A stretch of 64,000 nt of DNA from a gamma proteobacterium symbiont of Stewartia floridana (lineage in GTDB: Bacteria > Pseudomonadota > Gammaproteobacteria > Chromatiales > Chromatiaceae), in contig NAUB01000027.1 in assembly GCA_003676145.1 (NCBI GenBank), positions 1-64,000 on the forward strand, given 5' to 3'. Positions 62,244 through 64,000 of the stretch are shown piece by piece (positions within the stretch are counted from its first letter, which is position 1; each line of letters opens with the position of its first letter). The notes beneath the pieces are model-generated. The model was not told the origin of the DNA. It worked only from the letters and a program-made list of their open reading frames with translations, and searched no databases. Made by a program: the position numbers and the translations under genes.

Positions 62244-64000
62244 TTACCACTCAATACGCTCTACACCTTCAATCGTCAATTCAGAACCATCAGAAAAAGT
62301 GATCTGACTGCTTGTTTCGGGATTCACGGAAAGTGCATTATCAGCGATATCATACTGTACCTGCTCACCATCTACTGAAATCGCCCATGGGTTGGAAGGA
62401 TCCGCATTGGGGTCCGCATCCGGATTCAACTGCACCACATCCGTCCACCCTTCGCCTCTACCTTCATCAAAATAGTTTGCCCCATCAAATGGATTATTCG
62501 CTTCATCCTCTGTGACTTCATGATCCAGATCTTGACTGTCATCAAAATCCCTTAAATCCGACAGCTCAGAAGACGCTTCACTGAACTCATACTCTGAGTC
62601 CGTAGAAAGGCCTGAGTCATCATCCAACTCATCCCTGTGGTCCAGATCTTCCGAATCTTCCAGAAGGTCACTATCATCATCCCTGTACCCCAGATCCTCC
62701 GAATCCTCCATGAGGTCGCTATCATCATCAGAAGTTGAGTAATTCTCCTCTTCGACTGACATGGCTTCCTGCACATCGGCGACATTGATCGCAATGGTCT
62801 CTGTGAATGTATTACCGGTGGAATCTGTCACTCTAATCGATATCTGATGTGCACTACGATCCTCATAATCGATATCAGCACCATGGGTAACAACCAATTG
62901 ATCACCAACAATTTCAAAATGTCCTGAATCATCCCGGATCAGATCGTAGCTAAACTGATCACCACTATCCTCATCGATTGCTGAGAGGGTTGCGACTACG
63001 GTTCCACTTGCAGAACCCTCTTCTACCACCCCACCCTGAACCTGGATGTCGGTCGGTGAAGAGTGGGACTCTTCATTCTCCTCGCGAAATCTATGGCCCC
63101 GTTGTGGATGCCGTTCGCCATGCTCGCTATTGCGGGGATGCTCATCCCATTCATCACGATGACCCCAACCTCTATGGTGTTCTCGGTCGTCATGCTCACC
63201 TCGTCCACGATGCTCTTCACGGTCATCCCGGCCACCACGACCTTGATGCTCTTCGCGGTCGTCCCGTCCGCCGCGACCTCGATGCTCTTCACGGTCGTCC
63301 CGTCCGCCGCGACCTCGATGTTCTTCGCGGTCATCCCGTCCGCCGCGACCTCGATGTTCTTCTCGATCTTCCCGGTCACCTCGTCCGCGATGCTCTTCAC
63401 GGTCGTCCCGTCCGCCGCGACCCCGATGTTCTTCGCGGTCGTCCCGTCCGCCGCGACCCCGATGTTCTTCTCGGTCATCCCGGTCACCTCGTCCACGATG
63501 TTCTTCTCGATCATCCCGTCCGCCGCGACCTCGATGCTCTTCACGGTCGTCCCGTCCACCGCGACCTCGATATTCTTCTCGATCATCCCGGTCACCTCGT
63601 CCTCGATGCTCTTCACGGTCGTCACGTCCACCGCGACCTCGATGCTCTTCGCGGTCTTCCCGTTCGCCTCGTCCTCGATGCTCTTCACGGTCGTCCCGGT
63701 CACCTCGCCCTCGATGTTCTTCGCGGTCGTCCCGGTCACCACGGCCTTGATCTTCTTCACCGTCATCCCGATCACCACGACCTTGATGTTCTTGCCCGCC
63801 CTCTTCTCCTCTGCCTTGGTTTTCATCATCTTTATCTGGATCACTAACTTCATGACCTCCAGATGAATCCGTATCACTATCGATGCCTTCTACATTTATG
63901 GTCAAAATGGTTTCAGCTTTCCCTCCCTGGTCATCTTCCACCACCACAGGCACTTCGATCGTCGCGCTTTCACCCCTATCCAGCCCTTCATATCCACTGG
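62244..64000 (-). CDS. 3' part of a large secreted repeat protein (5' end beyond window)
   Basis: The reading frame stays open to the window edge, so residues upstream of 63953 (SGYEGLDRGESATIEV) also belong. Order: end of a beta-sandwich repeat; a low-complexity block of 17 units of GRGxRDDREEHR (63171-63782); a cadherin-like domain (GSASGTVVATLSAIDEDSGDQFSYDLIRDDSGHFEIVGDQLVVTHG, about 380-470); an acidic Asp/Glu/Ser stretch; and a C terminus GWTDVVQLNPDADPN...ITFSDGSELTIEGVERIEW. That terminal domain is typical of type I secretion substrates such as large adhesins. Calcium binding is likely by the acidic repeats. Role is probably surface attachment (inference). Confidence 0.75.
   Translation of the reverse strand, partial: SGYEGLDRGESATIEVPVVVEDDQGGKAETILTINVEGIDSDTDSSGGHEVSDPDKDDENQGRGEEGGQEHQGRGDRDDGEEDQGRGDRDDREEHRGRGDRDDREEHRGRGEREDREEHRGRGGRDDREEHRGRGDRDDREEYRGRGGRDDREEHRGRGGRDDREEHRGRGDRDDREEHRGRGGRDDREEHRGRGGRDDREEHRGRGDREDREEHRGRGGRDDREEHRGRGGRDDREEHRGRGGRDDREEHQGRGGRDDREEHRGRGEHDDREHHRGWGHRDEWDEHPRNSEHGERHPQRGHRFREENEESHSSPTDIQVQGGVVEEGSASGTVVATLSAIDEDSGDQFSYDLIRDDSGHFEIVGDQLVVTHGADIDYEDRSAHQISIRVTDSTGNTFTETIAINVADVQEAMSVEEENYSTSDDDSDLMEDSEDLGYRDDDSDLLEDSEDLDHRDELDDDSGLSTDSEYEFSEASSELSDLRDFDDSQDLDHEVTEDEANNPFDGANYFDEGRGEGWTDVVQLNPDADPNADPSNPWAISVDGEQVQYDIADNALSVNPETSSQITFSDGSELTIEGVERIEW
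63171..63782 (-). repeat. Array of 17 tandem 36-bp coding repeats
   Basis: Each 36-bp unit encodes 12 residues, consensus GRG(G/D)RDDREEHR, 17 recognisable copies with a degraded unit at each end. Units vary mainly at the fourth residue (G, D or E). Because 36 is a multiple of three, all six frames stay open here, which explains the long frames seen on other strands. Copy number is likely to vary by slippage. Confidence 0.9.

Noticed and set aside
63171-63782. Regular 36-bp units mistaken for a CRISPR array
   Set aside because: There are no unique spacers: repeats are head-to-tail and lie within a translated gene; no cas gene is nearby.
62978-63866. Long open frames on the opposite strand and in other frames across the 63-kb repeat block
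   Set aside because: They arise because a 36-bp repeat keeps every frame open. Only the minus-strand frame that runs to the window edge has recognisable domains on both sides of the repeats.
1-64000. Insertion sequences, integrases or transposases
   Set aside because: No such protein was recognised in any of the frames; the repeated intergenic elements carry no ORF.

Overview
The window reads as chromosome of a gammaproteobacterium with a respiratory, probably chemolithotrophic or sulfur-oxidising, lifestyle. The gene complement (PNPase to RimP block, sucrose/amylosucrase cluster, arsJ-GAPDH, periplasmic formate dehydrogenase, NosL proteins) fits marine or symbiotic sulfur oxidisers of the Sedimenticola/Thiodiazotropha type. 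That placement is inference from gene content and protein style; no rRNA or other phylogenetic marker was tested.

Layout. 0-2.3 kb: two small exported proteins (one a DM13 protein) in sparse, AT-rich DNA. 2.3-11.4 kb: the conserved translation/RNA block rimP-nusA-infB-rbfA-truB-rpsO-pnp on the minus strand, with a readable promoter and an intrinsic terminator inside the leader of rimP. 11.4-12.7 kb: exported MsrB and a DUF1223 protein. 13-15.4 kb: an OmpR-type two-component system bracketed by two copies of an 11-bp-spaced direct repeat. 15.4-20.9 kb: a sucrose cluster (sucrose-phosphate synthase, fructokinase, amylosucrase). 21-26.8 kb: a tightly packed operon of two NosL-family proteins, a CxxC-rich membrane protein, a thioredoxin-like lipoprotein, a UreH/SafE-type membrane protein and a MacB-like ABC transporter. 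This is a probable copper or cofactor-delivery system with no recognisable target enzyme in the window.

27-33.5 kb: stand-alone functions, namely acuR-acuI, a TrmO-like protein, GNAT, TetR/MAPEG and the arsenate-detoxifying GAPDH-ArsJ pair. 33.5-58.9 kb: a very large molybdenum/tungsten and formate neighbourhood. It holds a MOT1-type transporter, a Cys-type Tat-exported formate dehydrogenase (alpha, beta, gamma) with its Tat peptide, TorD-like chaperone, multi-cluster ferredoxin and DUF3305/DUF3306 proteins, moaA, fdhD, a periplasmic-binding-protein-like regulator, moaB, a sensor kinase with an NtrC-type regulator, and tupABC-mobA-mobB-moeA. A sigma-54 promoter with -24/-12 elements precedes tupA, weaker matches precede moaA and torD, and related inverted repeats lie upstream of tupA and moaA. 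I propose that the NtrC-type regulator links oxyanion uptake, cofactor synthesis and formate oxidation as one regulon.

59-61.2 kb: a divergent cI/Cro-like pair sharing a palindromic operator, two orphan small genes and an AT-rich gap. 61.2-64 kb: an HDOD signalling protein and the 3' part of a secreted repeat protein that runs off the window; it carries 17 in-frame copies of a 36-bp repeat. A family of roughly 100-bp intergenic palindromes recurs at least three times in full, with related arms elsewhere. I recognised no tRNA, rRNA, CRISPR array, transposase or integrase.
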